Shown: positions 38,889-49,622, numbered from the stretch's first letter. The stretch is DNA of 64,000 bases from Francisellaceae bacterium (GCA_028355575.1 JAOMSY010000002.1:1-64000); one strand, 5' to 3'. Program-made: numbers and translations. The notes: a model not told the origin generated them from the letters alone.

Positions 38889-40520
38889 ATGAAAAAAATA
38901 ATCATTACTGCTTTAATCTCAGCTGTTGCTTTATCTGGAAGCGCATTCGCATATGATACGCCAGAACATATGATTGTAGGAAATAATGTAACCGTACCTT
39001 TGCCTAAAGGTGAAAGTGCTTCTTGGATGAAATTAGAACCTAATGTTTTTAGATTAAAAGATAATAGTCCTCAATCCATTCCTTACTTTATGTTACCGAC
39101 AGCAGAAGGAAGAGCTGCATTTCCAGAAGGTATTAGCTATGGTGCCTTTAATGCATTAGGTGGAGATTATTTTGCCATTGCAGATGAGACTATTGGAGTT
39201 GGAAAAACAAAACAAGATCGTTTTTTACGTGCTGTTGATTATGCCTATTATGTCTTATATAACCCCAATATATTGGTAAAGAAACAAAGTCTTGATAATA
39301 ATTCACAGATGGGAACAATGTTAGATGATGCGCGTAATCAATCAAAAGAAGTCGCACAGGAATTACAGAAAGAAGGCCATAATAATCCACATGATTTAAT
39401 TATCAAGGGTAATAAAGAGATAAGTAATTTAGCTTTTAAAGTCCTAGGAAATGAACATTATGTTGATATGATGTTACATACAGAAGATCATACTGGTAAG
39501 ACCGCCATTTTAGCCAGCAACGCTGTGCATTTATTGGCAATGGAGGTAGCAAAAAAAGCAGCAGAAAATAAAACAGGGTATTTTGAAATTAAAGGGTTAA
39601 AATACCAAATATCGGTACCATATGGTGTAAATGGGCTGGCTGTTGCTTATGAAATTAATGCCATTGGGAATCATTTTCTAGAAGATATTTTTGCATCAGG
39701 TCATGCTTCAAGCATTTATCATCAATCAATGGAATACAATGCTGCTGCATTTCCTTATAACTCCCTGATAATGCAATACGAACATGATGAAGATAATAAT
39801 TTTGGAATAAATTTATATAGCAAGAAATATCCATACGCTTCTTCAAAAGGATGGGTAGCCTATGGTGATGGCAGGATGTTTGAAAAAAATAATGCTAAAG
39901 ATTTATCAATATTACAGGAAGCATTGAATGACTCTGTACAAGAAGTTTATCTTGCTTATAAAAACCAGCATATAACACCAATTAATGATAGCCAGATTAC
40001 AAGTTTAGAACCAAACGTTTTATTAGCAACAGGGGTACTAAAAGAAGGCGAATCTCCAAATGGCACTATAAAGCTAAGAGAACATGGCACTGACCAAGCA
40101 GCACCATTGTTTTATGCTAACGCAATAGATAAAACTATTTATGCAAGAGAGGATTTAGATCACAAATCAACATCGAGAGAGAATTATACTTATCATAAGT
40201 TAACAAAGGAAAATACGCCTATTGCTTTCGCCTGTGAAGTATATTTCGCAAACGGGTTTTCTCCCACATTGGCAATGAATAATAAAAATCATAGCTTTAG
40301 TTCAGAGATATTTTCTAACAATAGTTCAGCTAAGCTAAACTCAGTTATTAGTAAAGTTTTCAATAAGCAGGGGACTCAGGCAAATATAAGCATGAATCAT
40401 GATGAAGATGTAAAGACGATCTGCAGTCATTGGTGGCGCTATAATGCAAATGATTTTGGTGTCAACCCGTATAGCCCTATGGCAATACAATCAGCAATAG
40501 CATTAACGCCAGCTTATTAA
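38889..40520 (+). CDS. Secreted metal-dependent phospholipase C-like protein
   Basis: Signal peptide; ISYGAFNALGGDYFA; IGNHFLEDIFASGHASSIYHQ (HFLxDxFxxGH signature). Confidence 0.6.
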   Translation: MKKIIITALISAVALSGSAFAYDTPEHMIVGNNVTVPLPKGESASWMKLEPNVFRLKDNSPQSIPYFMLPTAEGRAAFPEGISYGAFNALGGDYFAIADETIGVGKTKQDRFLRAVDYAYYVLYNPNILVKKQSLDNNSQMGTMLDDARNQSKEVAQELQKEGHNNPHDLIIKGNKEISNLAFKVLGNEHYVDMMLHTEDHTGKTAILASNAVHLLAMEVAKKAAENKTGYFEIKGLKYQISVPYGVNGLAVAYEINAIGNHFLEDIFASGHASSIYHQSMEYNAAAFPYNSLIMQYEHDEDNNFGINLYSKKYPYASSKGWVAYGDGRMFEKNNAKDLSILQEALNDSVQEVYLAYKNQHITPINDSQITSLEPNVLLATGVLKEGESPNGTIKLREHGTDQAAPLFYANAIDKTIYAREDLDHKSTSRENYTYHKLTKENTPIAFACEVYFANGFSPTLAMNNKNHSFSSEIFSNNSSAKLNSVISKVFNKQGTQANISMNHDEDVKTICSHWWRYNANDFGVNPYSPMAIQSAIALTPAY

Positions 40521-40695
40521 AGCCTTATCTACCAGAAAAATCCATATAAATAGTAATATTACATAAACTAAATATGACTATTTTAAAATTTAAACAATAA
40601 GACATTCCATTTGTTAACCTATCTCAATTCAAGAGAACTGCTATAAAAAGAATTAAATAAGGCCAAAATTTCAACAACCAAAAAAGGAAAATACA

Positions 40696-41160
40696 ATGAA
40701 AAAAATAATGATTACAGCTCTAATGTCAGCTATTGCAATTTCTAGTAGTGGATTTGCTTATAATTTAAAAGTAGATAACACATCCACTAAAGATATTGTT
40801 GTAAAAGTTTTTCAACATACACCTGTCACTATTCCAGCAAATACCAATTCAACAGTAACTGTTCCAAGCTGGGATTATAATGTATCATTAAATTATCAAG
40901 GTAAATGGTCACCTCAGGGGTTTTTACAAATTCAAAGATCGGCTACTTATGATGTTATTTCTTCTCAACAACAGGTTTGTGCTCCAGGAAGGGCTGACTT
41001 AAAAACCGTACTGCAATCAGGGTTAGATAAGAATAGTTATTTATCATCAAGCTCTAGAGGCACATGTAGCTTGGATGGTGGCGATACTTGTAAAATTGCG
41101 CCTAATTCAAATGATCAGGCAGATGTTATTCTAAGTGTATCAGGAAGTGATTGTGCTTAA
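40696..41160 (+). CDS. Small secreted Cys-containing protein, unknown
   Basis: Signal peptide nearly identical to that of 38889 ORF (MKKIMITALMSAIAISSSGFAYN vs MKKIIITALISAVALSGSAFAYD). Confidence 0.65.
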   Translation: MKKIMITALMSAIAISSSGFAYNLKVDNTSTKDIVVKVFQHTPVTIPANTNSTVTVPSWDYNVSLNYQGKWSPQGFLQIQRSATYDVISSQQQVCAPGRADLKTVLQSGLDKNSYLSSSSRGTCSLDGGDTCKIAPNSNDQADVILSVSGSDCA

Positions 41161-41275
41161 CTCTAAGTTAATAGGATTAGGGTAGTTGCAGAATTTTACT
41201 ACAAGTGCACATAATTAGAATAAAAGTGATTGGTATAATTAATATCATATTTATAAATTTTAAATAAAGTGGATC

Positions 41276-41313
41276 AATATCATAAGCCTAGAAAGAAGTT
41301 AGACTTTGATATT
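41276..41313. terminator. Bidirectional terminator-like hairpin between convergent genes
   Basis: AATATCATAAGCCTA/TAGACTTTGATATT, about 13 bp with one bulge and one mismatch. Confidence 0.45.
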
Positions 41314-41323
41314 TGTATTTATT

Positions 41324-42130
41324 TCAAATTGATGCAACTATCAATTTTGCAACTTGGGCAAGTTCATTTTTATTATTTAAATCAAGTTTTTCAACAAGGC
41401 TTTGAATAATATTTTGAATGTACCGATATGATTTATTTACGTTAAGTGCAATTTCTTTGGCAGAGCTACCTGTTGCAATTGCTCTAAGGTAATTTGCTTC
41501 TAAAGCATTTAGCCCATAACGTGATTGTATTGCTTCTAATTTATGTTGGTCTGAAACTTTGTTGTGGTGCTTTTTAAAAATAGTTTTGAATTTTTTTATA
41601 TCTGAGTCAGTGAGCTTAAATCTTGTTGAAAATCTGATTGTACTTAGCATTAATTCAATACAGGTATTTAGCGCATAATTTAATTTGAAGAATTGCATTG
41701 GATCAAATTTATTGTATACGGATTTATCAATCGAAAATGTAAAACTATTTTTACAGTCTAGAATTTTTCTTTCTACAGCTATTGTGTAATAAGGCTCAAG
41801 TTTTTTAAGGTAGTTTTTATCTATTGGAAGTGACGATTTTGAAAAATCTATTACATAATAATCTAAAACACTTTCTGAGTTAAATAGATGTTGATAATAC
41901 CATATATCGGTTTCCAAATATTCTAAGATATCGTCTTTAGAATATGAAACGACCATCTCATACGAATTATCATCATAAATACGAGAATAGTCAAAATCGA
42001 TGATGCCATAAGGCGTTAATAATGATTTAATTAAATTCATTTTAGAACTATTTATTAGGGAGTCTTTATAGATTATGCCTGCATCATCTTTAGAAAGACT
42101 TGACGTGGATGATTTAAATTGGTGATACAT
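41324..42130 (-). CDS. LuxR-type HTH regulator (paralog 3)
   Basis: YGLNALEANYLRAIATGSSAKEIALNVNKSYRYIQNIIQSL. Confidence 0.82.
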   Translation of the reverse strand: MYHQFKSSTSSLSKDDAGIIYKDSLINSSKMNLIKSLLTPYGIIDFDYSRIYDDNSYEMVVSYSKDDILEYLETDIWYYQHLFNSESVLDYYVIDFSKSSLPIDKNYLKKLEPYYTIAVERKILDCKNSFTFSIDKSVYNKFDPMQFFKLNYALNTCIELMLSTIRFSTRFKLTDSDIKKFKTIFKKHHNKVSDQHKLEAIQSRYGLNALEANYLRAIATGSSAKEIALNVNKSYRYIQNIIQSLVEKLDLNNKNELAQVAKLIVASI

Positions 42131-42211
42131 ATGATTATACCAGATATTAAATATACTGATATTATACTTAATACAGGTATATATATTAGTGTCCTGAGTA
42201 CAGGTATAATT

Positions 42212-42727
42212 TTAGAGAACAGAATCTTTTAGTATTTTGAAAATCTCTCTTGAATATTTAGGCGAACCATTTTCTTTTTTTAGTTCAACTTGAGCTTTAC
42301 GAATAAGTTGCCTTATTTTCTGAACATCAATTCCAGGATGGTTTTCAATTAAACTTGAAAGTGTATTTTTTGAAGTCTCATCATTTATTAAATTTTCTCT
42401 AAGCTTTTCTAGTTGGTGAAGCTTAGCCTTACTCTCATTACTTTCTTCATTTAAGTTTTTAAACTCTACTAATAAATCATCAATGTCTTCTTTACGTAAT
42501 ATTTTAGCAATAAAGCCAATTTGTCGTTTTAAGGCTATTCTTTGCATACTTTGCGCTTTAATTATTTCATCGAACGCTTTTTCTGAAAGAGAGAGATTTT
42601 GTAATTTGGCTTTGGTTAGTTGCACTAATTCAGAAGCAAGCTTGTTGATATTTTGAGCTTCCAGTTTGTGTTTAGTTCGACTTTTAGTTTCTTCTTGCTC
42701 GAAAGCATTTAAATCTTGATTATCCAT
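42212..42727 (-). CDS. yjgA: Ribosome biogenesis factor YjgA/DarP (DUF615)
   Basis: KSRTKHKLEAQNINKLASELVQL...AQSMQRIALKRQIGFIAKILRKEDID. Confidence 0.82.
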   Translation of the reverse strand: MDNQDLNAFEQEETKSRTKHKLEAQNINKLASELVQLTKAKLQNLSLSEKAFDEIIKAQSMQRIALKRQIGFIAKILRKEDIDDLLVEFKNLNEESNESKAKLHQLEKLRENLINDETSKNTLSSLIENHPGIDVQKIRQLIRKAQVELKKENGSPKYSREIFKILKDSVL

Positions 42728-42840
42728 TTCTATTAGCTATACAGCTTAACTATGATATAATCCTACCAAATTTTACCCTTTAGAACACAAAAACCTTAAC
42801 AATAGAGCGTATCAGCTTAAATAAATATATGGAGATGACT

Positions 42841-44094
42841 ATGTTTGACAGAAGCGTAACAATTGAAAGATTTGATCACGAGCTTTTCGAAGCAATAGAA
42901 AATGAAAATAGACGTCAAGAAGAGCACGTTGAATTAATCGCTTCTGAAAACTATACCAGCCCTGCAGTTATGGAAGCGCAAGGTTCTCAATTAACCAATA
43001 AATATGCCGAAGGATATGCTGGCAAGCGCTATTATGGTGGTTGTGAATATGTAGATATTGCTGAGCGTTTAGCTGTAGATCGTGTAAAAGAATTATTTGG
43101 TGCTGATTATGCGAATGTTCAACCTCATTCGGGTTCACAAGCAAATGCAGCGGTTTATCTTGGTTTATTAAAGCCAGGCGATACTGTTCTTGGCATGTCA
43201 TTAGCGCATGGTGGCCATTTAACCCATGGTGCAAAAGTTAATTTTTCAGGAAAAATATTTAATGCTGTTCAGTATGGTTTAGATATGGAAACAGGCGATA
43301 TCAACTACGCCGAAGTTGAGTCTTTAGCGAAAGAACATAAACCTAAAATGATTGTCGCTGGTTTTTCTGCATTTTCAGGAATTGTAGATTGGCAGCGCTT
43401 TAAAGATATCGCAGACTCAGTTGGCGCATACTTATTTGTAGATATGGCGCATGTTGCTGGTTTGGTTGCTGCAGGTATTTATCCTAATCCTGTTCCAATT
43501 GCAGACGTTGTGACATCGACTACTCATAAAACACTTCGTGGCCCTCGTGGTGGTATTATTCTGGCTAAATCAAATCCTGAAATTGAAAAGAAACTAAATT
43601 CAATTGTATTCCCAGGCACCCAAGGTGGGCCTTTAATGCATGTAATTGCAGCTAAAGCAGTTGCATTTAAAGAAGCCTTACAACCTGAATTTAAAGATTA
43701 CCAAATCCAAGTTGTTAAAAATGCTAAAAAACTAGCGGAAGTCATGAAGTCACGTGGTTATGATATTGTTTCTGATGGCACTGAGAATCACCTAATACTA
43801 ATTGATTTAGTTAAAAAGGATATTACTGGTAAAGATGCTGAAGCAGCGTTAGGCAGAGCAAATATTACAGTTAACAAAAATGCTGTACCAAATGATCCAC
43901 GCTCTCCATTCGTGACAAGTGGTTTACGTTTAGGTTCACCAGCAATTACCACACGTGGCTTTAAAGAAGCAGAAGTTGAGCTACTAACTAACTTAATGTG
44001 TGATGTGCTCGATAACTTAGGTGATGAAAAAGTTGAGTCTGACGTTAAAGCTAAAATTTTGACTCTGTGCTCAAGTTTTCCTGTTTATAAGTAG
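42841..44094 (+). CDS. glyA: Serine hydroxymethyltransferase
   Basis: [37 protein letters not shown]-like; [22 protein letters not shown] before ATG 42841. Confidence 0.98.
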   Translation: MFDRSVTIERFDHELFEAIENENRRQEEHVELIASENYTSPAVMEAQGSQLTNKYAEGYAGKRYYGGCEYVDIAERLAVDRVKELFGADYANVQPHSGSQANAAVYLGLLKPGDTVLGMSLAHGGHLTHGAKVNFSGKIFNAVQYGLDMETGDINYAEVESLAKEHKPKMIVAGFSAFSGIVDWQRFKDIADSVGAYLFVDMAHVAGLVAAGIYPNPVPIADVVTSTTHKTLRGPRGGIILAKSNPEIEKKLNSIVFPGTQGGPLMHVIAAKAVAFKEALQPEFKDYQIQVVKNAKKLAEVMKSRGYDIVSDGTENHLILIDLVKKDITGKDAEAALGRANITVNKNAVPNDPRSPFVTSGLRLGSPAITTRGFKEAEVELLTNLMCDVLDNLGDEKVESDVKAKILTLCSSFPVYK

Positions 44095-44096
44095 CT

Positions 44097-44297
44097 TTAT
44101 ATCTCGCTAGAATATACACCTAGGTTTTCAAGTGCTAGGTGTTGCGTCTCATTGTTATTATTTTTTCTCAAGCTATGGTAGTGACCATGTCGATTAACTA
44201 TATTGCTTTTATGTTGTTCTGAGTGATTAGGTATTACATCTGAATAAGCTACAAATGCAATTAGCATAGATACTGTAAAGATAATTATTTTCTTCAT
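44097..44297 (-). CDS. Small secreted His/Asn-rich protein, unknown
   Basis: Signal peptide MKKIIIFTVSMLIAFVAYSDV. Confidence 0.45.
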   Translation of the reverse strand: MKKIIIFTVSMLIAFVAYSDVIPNHSEQHKSNIVNRHGHYHSLRKNNNNETQHLALENLGVYSSEI

Positions 44298-44505
44298 ATA
44301 TTAATTCCAATTATTTGACTATATTTGTCTATATAATAGCAATTGCCAATTAGTGTTTGAAAGTGTATTAAATACACTACTCAAGCTATTAGTAATTCAT
44401 TAACTATGTTTCTGATTCTCCAGACCTTAATCTTTACATTTGGCTATTAATTGACTAGTATTCTGACTTATATTTAATCAATTATGAGGAGATGTATTTA
44501 TTGCC

Positions 44506-46488
44506 ATGAATTCGATTAAATTATTTATATTCACCTTAACGTGTTCTCTTATATCACTTGCCAGCGCCGAGAGGATAGGCAATGAAGCAGAGAATGATTC
44601 ACTTGGATTTGCAGCATTTGTTCCAGCTGAGAATAATCATTGTGAGCTTGTTCAAACTCAGATACAAAAAGATTTTTCAATTAAGTCAGACATCTATGAC
44701 TATGGTTCTTTTTGCTTATTGACCGGTAGACTGCATAACCCAGAAGAATTTAATAACTTACATACAAGGTTAACTATTGAAAATGTTAATGTTTGGCCGC
44801 TAGTCAATAGAATAGATGACCAAGACGCACCGAATATGGTTAAAGCTAATTTTTCTGCACCTATCGATCTAGTGAATGAGTTACAAATAGCACATCAAGC
44901 TGTAGGCTTAGTCGATGAAAATAATGATCAAATTGGCTGGTGGAAAAATAATGAAAATCCCGGTGATACAGTTATATTTGGTTTGCTTGATAGTGGTCTT
45001 GATAATCTTCATCCACTATTTAATTCTAAGCAAAACACCATCATAAAACTCGGAGAACAGTTAAACAAATATAAGAATGACGTTAGAACACCGCATGGTA
45101 CGGGTGTTGCTGGCATTGTTGCAGCAAATGATAAAAATTCCCAATTTCAAGGCATTGTCTATGGCATTAAAAATATATACTCAGCTTTAGCGGGTGATGA
45201 GGATAGTGAAGGAGATACGTTAGCGGGTCTTTCATTAACTTTAAAAAATTTAGATGAGCTTATTAAGAATAAAATTGATGCCATTAACTATAGTTTTGGT
45301 AACGGTAATGCAGGGTGTGTTAATTATGCTGACTGTCAAATATACTCACTCTTAGATGAAAATATAAATGTACTAGACTGGCAACCATTGGCGCGCGTTG
45401 TCGATTATATGGTAGATACCAAAGGCACTTCATTTCTAAAGTCAGCAGGGAATGCAGGTTGGACACCATCTACTCAAGAAGCACCTTATGCAAACACATT
45501 ATCAACACCTGCAGATAGTTATAATGCTATTGTAGTTGCCAATATGGATCTTGGTGATTATTCAGTAGTAGATGAGAATGGAAATCCTTTAACCCATAGC
45601 GCAAACCGTCTATTACCACACGTTATTAAAAGTTCTAGTAGCAGGGGGCCTACAGTGATTGGTCGTAAAAAACCAGATTTAACGGCACCAGGGCACAACA
45701 CAAGAACGGCTGCACCCAACCCAGAAGTTTATTATGACCCTGCAAATTTTCCAAAATTCAAAATTTATAAAGAAAAAATGATGTATGATCCCGTTACTCA
45801 AACACGTTTGCAAACTGGGACAAGTACGGCAACGCCATTTATAACGGGTTCGGTATTGCTAATAGATGATTATGTGAATAAGCATTTAAAAGAAGAAAGC
45901 AGCACATTAATAGAACCTATGGCAATGAAAGCATTGCTGATAAATAGTGCAGACTCTTGGACTGATAACGGTCAGCCTGGGCCACATGATCTTAATTATG
46001 TATGTGATACTGATGAGCCAAGCTGTGGACATGGACCTGTATACCATAGTGAATGGAATAGAACTTATGGCTGGGGCTATATCAATTTATATAATGCTTT
46101 TATGCAAAAAGAGAATGTGATTTTAGATACAATTTCCCCAAATGGAAAAATCAAACAGTATTACGTTAAGCTTGCACCAGGTGATAAAATCACATTAGCA
46201 TGGAATAGGCATGTAGGTTTTAATGATAATTTAGAAGGCTATAAATTAAATCAACTTAATTTGAAAATAATAGATCCTGTCACAAAAAAAGAATATTCTG
46301 ATACCAGTGAAATTGATAATGTTAAACAAGTATCATATGGCGATGCTATAAAAGATAGAGGCCAAGGCAGAAAAGAATTTCTCGTTATTGTGGAAACACC
46401 TGATGATAAATTTGATGGTGTCAAAGAAGAAAAGTTTGCATTATCTGCTGCCTCAACTATTTATAAAACACAACTTGAACAAATCTAA
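44506..46488 (+). CDS. Secreted S8 (subtilisin-like) serine protease
   Basis: LLDSGLD, PHGTGVAGIVAAN, GTSTATPF triad motifs; signal peptide. Confidence 0.93.
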   Translation: MNSIKLFIFTLTCSLISLASAERIGNEAENDSLGFAAFVPAENNHCELVQTQIQKDFSIKSDIYDYGSFCLLTGRLHNPEEFNNLHTRLTIENVNVWPLVNRIDDQDAPNMVKANFSAPIDLVNELQIAHQAVGLVDENNDQIGWWKNNENPGDTVIFGLLDSGLDNLHPLFNSKQNTIIKLGEQLNKYKNDVRTPHGTGVAGIVAANDKNSQFQGIVYGIKNIYSALAGDEDSEGDTLAGLSLTLKNLDELIKNKIDAINYSFGNGNAGCVNYADCQIYSLLDENINVLDWQPLARVVDYMVDTKGTSFLKSAGNAGWTPSTQEAPYANTLSTPADSYNAIVVANMDLGDYSVVDENGNPLTHSANRLLPHVIKSSSSRGPTVIGRKKPDLTAPGHNTRTAAPNPEVYYDPANFPKFKIYKEKMMYDPVTQTRLQTGTSTATPFITGSVLLIDDYVNKHLKEESSTLIEPMAMKALLINSADSWTDNGQPGPHDLNYVCDTDEPSCGHGPVYHSEWNRTYGWGYINLYNAFMQKENVILDTISPNGKIKQYYVKLAPGDKITLAWNRHVGFNDNLEGYKLNQLNLKIIDPVTKKEYSDTSEIDNVKQVSYGDAIKDRGQGRKEFLVIVETPDDKFDGVKEEKFALSAASTIYKTQLEQI

Positions 46489-46683
46489 TACTTTCAAAAT
46501 GCGTACTTACCATTTTTACTCTCTTAAAAATTTTATCTTCTGAAATTCTAGGTGGATGAGTGTGTAACAGTTGACCTTATTTTGATCATAAATTGTAATA
46601 ACCAATTATAATCTATACTATTAAATTGAGTAATACATCAAGCTTATAGAGTTGATTTGCTAAGCCCCCACAATAGGATTGTT

Positions 46684-46839
46684 ATGATGATACAAAAATA
46701 TTTATCGGCTAAAAATAGTATATTTCTGGGTTTAATATTAATGATAGGTGCTATTTTTGTAATGGATGATTCACCACATAACCTTGGTGATTTTCAAGAT
46801 GTAACAAGAATGGATATCATTGTTGATAATGGAAATTAA
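46684..46839 (+). CDS. Small single-TM protein (51 aa), unknown
   Basis: AGGA SD; MMIQKYLSAKNSIFLGLILMIGAIFVMDD.... Confidence 0.5.
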   Translation: MMIQKYLSAKNSIFLGLILMIGAIFVMDDSPHNLGDFQDVTRMDIIVDNGN

Positions 46840-46857
46840 CCCCCAAATAGTGACGGG

Positions 46858-47727
46858 TTACACTTTTATATAATAGATCTTTGCTTGATTAATAAGTTCG
46901 TTTAACTTTTCTATATGCAAATCAAGTTTTTGATCATTAGGTTGGTAGATGGCATGGAATTGAATAGGGGAAAGCTGTGTTCGAATTTGCCACATGTAAT
47001 GTTCAAATTTATTAATTTTCTCTCTGTCTTCTTTTGTTACTGTCAAATCAGCATAGTAGTTCTCACCAGCAACGCTGGTCGAATCAAGAAGCGTATTAAG
47101 CTTATCACTGACTTTATTAACTTTAGATATACTATTTTTTTGCCCTTTATAATTTAAAATATCAGTTAATACCCTCGGTGCCGTATGACAAAATTCTTGC
47201 TGTAGTATGTGATAATTGAAACGTGAATAATTCATTTTTTTACTTAATGGATAATCCAGTACAGCACAGATAACAATTCCTAAGGTTGCCGCAATTAATC
47301 CAGCAAACGCTGCTTCTGACAAAGCAAGTGCTGGCTGTTCATTATTATGGTCAAAAATAAATGACACCAATAATAACGCATAAAATGTTAAATACATTGC
47401 CTGAACATCATAACGTTTTGGATATGTAATTGAAGGCGTCATACAGGCACAAAAAATAAAGAATACGACCACAAATCTAAAGTTGAGTTGAAATAGATAA
47501 AATGCCAAAAGGATAATTAGCAGGCCAGTTATCGTCCCTTTTTCTCGATGGATGCCTTTAGTAATAATTAGTCCAGGTTCATAGGCTGTTGAAACCAAAA
47601 TAATACTATTTAGTGTCCACCAAGCCATTGGGAGTTGTGTTGTAAATATCCATAGCCCTACGCCAAATAGAATGGAAACATGCCAGGCTCTGGCTAAATT
47701 CATTTTTAGCTTTAAAGACTGCTGCAT
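46858..47727 (-). CDS. FUSC family efflux protein, C-terminal half
   Basis: Overlaps upstream ORF by 16 nt; FUSC C-terminal TM block WWTLNSIILVSTAYEPGLIITKGIHREKGTITG. Confidence 0.75.
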   Translation of the reverse strand: MQQSLKLKMNLARAWHVSILFGVGLWIFTTQLPMAWWTLNSIILVSTAYEPGLIITKGIHREKGTITGLLIILLAFYLFQLNFRFVVVFFIFCACMTPSITYPKRYDVQAMYLTFYALLLVSFIFDHNNEQPALALSEAAFAGLIAATLGIVICAVLDYPLSKKMNYSRFNYHILQQEFCHTAPRVLTDILNYKGQKNSISKVNKVSDKLNTLLDSTSVAGENYYADLTVTKEDREKINKFEHYMWQIRTQLSPIQFHAIYQPNDQKLDLHIEKLNELINQAKIYYIKV

Positions 47728-48662
47728 ACTTTATTCCAATTTTTGGCTGATTTTTCTAAAAACGCTAACGCCATTTTTTGTTGTGCATTTGTTTGTTCAC
47801 ATACAAGTGATATTGGGACTGAATAAGGGCGTTTTTTACTGATCTTTTGTTTAAATGTAGAAAACTCGGTAGCAAAATCTTCCCAGAATATATGAATAAT
47901 TTTTTCGTGTTGTAATGAGATAACGATCATATTAATATGCCGACAACATAATGACATTCTCATAATGTTTAATAACTTGTTATGTTTAATGAGTCGTTTA
48001 TATTCAAACATCATTGTTAAGTGCCTAACAGACTCTTTACTATAGATAACTTTTTGGTTATTCAGTAATAATTTAAAATTTACTTCAATGACTTCTGTAT
48101 AGCGTTTTAATGCACTGTGCCAAACGTGCACATATAAATTTTTGTGAATTAATAAACCAAACACCATGATGAACATAGATGCAATAATTGCGAATACAAT
48201 AGCTTTAATCGTAACAACATCACCAATAGGGGAGATTGGTGCAGATATAGCTGCCGCTGACATCATGTAGCCTATAAAGGCTCTAAACTTAAAATATTTT
48301 TTTATAATGATGTAATTTAATAGCAAGAAAATAGCAACACCACAAAAGACAAAAGTAGCTTTATAAAGGTATAGCGCTGAAAATGTAGCTGATATCGCTG
48401 CCGTTATTATAAACCCGGTAATCAGCCAAAAATATTTTTCCCTAAAAGTTAAAAAAACAGGGAAGATAAAAATAGCAATTAGCATAATTGGGGTATAAAA
48501 AAATGCAGCGGTTGCTGATGGTCTGAGCAAGTTATAAAATATCATGTACCATACGGACAAAAACAAACATTGCCGAAAAATAATCCGCTGAGTGTAGTAA
48601 GGATCAATCCTATTTAGGTAATTAGTAAATGTCGATATAAACATAAGCACTAGAACCAACAC
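47712..48662 (-). CDS. FUSC family efflux protein, N-terminal half
   Basis: Multi-TM N-terminal half; between MFP gene and second FUSC half. Confidence 0.72.
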   Translation of the reverse strand: MLVLVLMFISTFTNYLNRIDPYYTQRIIFRQCLFLSVWYMIFYNLLRPSATAAFFYTPIMLIAIFIFPVFLTFREKYFWLITGFIITAAISATFSALYLYKATFVFCGVAIFLLLNYIIIKKYFKFRAFIGYMMSAAAISAPISPIGDVVTIKAIVFAIIASMFIMVFGLLIHKNLYVHVWHSALKRYTEVIEVNFKLLLNNQKVIYSKESVRHLTMMFEYKRLIKHNKLLNIMRMSLCCRHINMIVISLQHEKIIHIFWEDFATEFSTFKQKISKKRPYSVPISLVCEQTNAQQKMALAFLEKSAKNWNKVCSSL

Positions 48663-49614
48663 GTAAAGGGTACTCTGGGTCTGGATCAGTTACACGTATT
48701 TGCACAGGCAGCCTTTGAGGTATAAGTAACCATTGGTTTTCATTTTTAATGTCTTGAAGTTGCGTACGGTTGTCTGTGTATTGACGATTTGCACCCCAAT
48801 AGTCTGAAATTACCTCACCGTGAAATACTTTCTGAAATAAATACGTTCTAGGAAATATTAAGACTTTATCTCCAGGATGCACAAAACGTAAGTCTGTTTC
48901 CTCAAAGTTAGCCTGAATGAGGACTTCATCAGTCGTCACAATTGAAAATAAAGGTTCGTTGAAATTAACTGGATTGCCAAGTGTTAAATAAAAATTTTGA
49001 ATAATCCCATTTCTTTGGGCATAAACAATGGTTTGGTCTAAATAAAATTTTGCATCATCAAGTTCAGCTTGCAAAGATTCTATTTTATGAACTTGAGACT
49101 TAATTTCTTTTTTATCGATTTCAATTTGACGTAAACTAGCATTATATTCAGCAAGTGACGCCTTGGTGTCTTTAATTGAGTCTCTTGCTACCATGGCTGA
49201 TACAGCTCGAATTTTATATGCTGCCTGATACATGTCATCATCAAGTTTAATTTTTTCGTAAATTTTCTGTCTGCTGTTACTAATCTCGATATCTCGTTGT
49301 AACGTATGCTCTAAAGATTCCAATTTTGCCTGCGCATCTTTTAAATTAGCTGTGGCTTGATTGTGCGCATATCGATATGGATCATCCAAAACTTTAAATA
49401 GGGGTTGTCCTTTTTTAACATAGTCACCGTTTTTAACATGGATCTCTGTTACATATCCACTCACTTCCGCGACGACAGGCCTGACGTTATTTACAACGAA
49501 AGCATTATCGGTAAAGGGTAATAAAAATGAGATGACGTAAATAAATAATATCGCCACACCAATCGCGACGATAATATTGGTAAAGTTTAAATGTTTCTTC
49601 CAAGCAATATACAT
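48622..49614 (-). CDS. HlyD/EmrA-like membrane fusion protein
   Basis: VVAEVSGYVTEIHVKNGDYVKKGQPLF; coiled-coil; EETDLRFVHPGDKV. Confidence 0.92.
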   Translation of the reverse strand: MYIAWKKHLNFTNIIVAIGVAILFIYVISFLLPFTDNAFVVNNVRPVVAEVSGYVTEIHVKNGDYVKKGQPLFKVLDDPYRYAHNQATANLKDAQAKLESLEHTLQRDIEISNSRQKIYEKIKLDDDMYQAAYKIRAVSAMVARDSIKDTKASLAEYNASLRQIEIDKKEIKSQVHKIESLQAELDDAKFYLDQTIVYAQRNGIIQNFYLTLGNPVNFNEPLFSIVTTDEVLIQANFEETDLRFVHPGDKVLIFPRTYLFQKVFHGEVISDYWGANRQYTDNRTQLQDIKNENQWLLIPQRLPVQIRVTDPDPEYPLRVGSSAYVYIDIY

Positions 49615-49622
49615 TCTATTAC

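Noticed and set aside
42968-43234. 88-aa minus ORF inside glyA
   Set aside because: Antisense to a highly conserved housekeeping gene.
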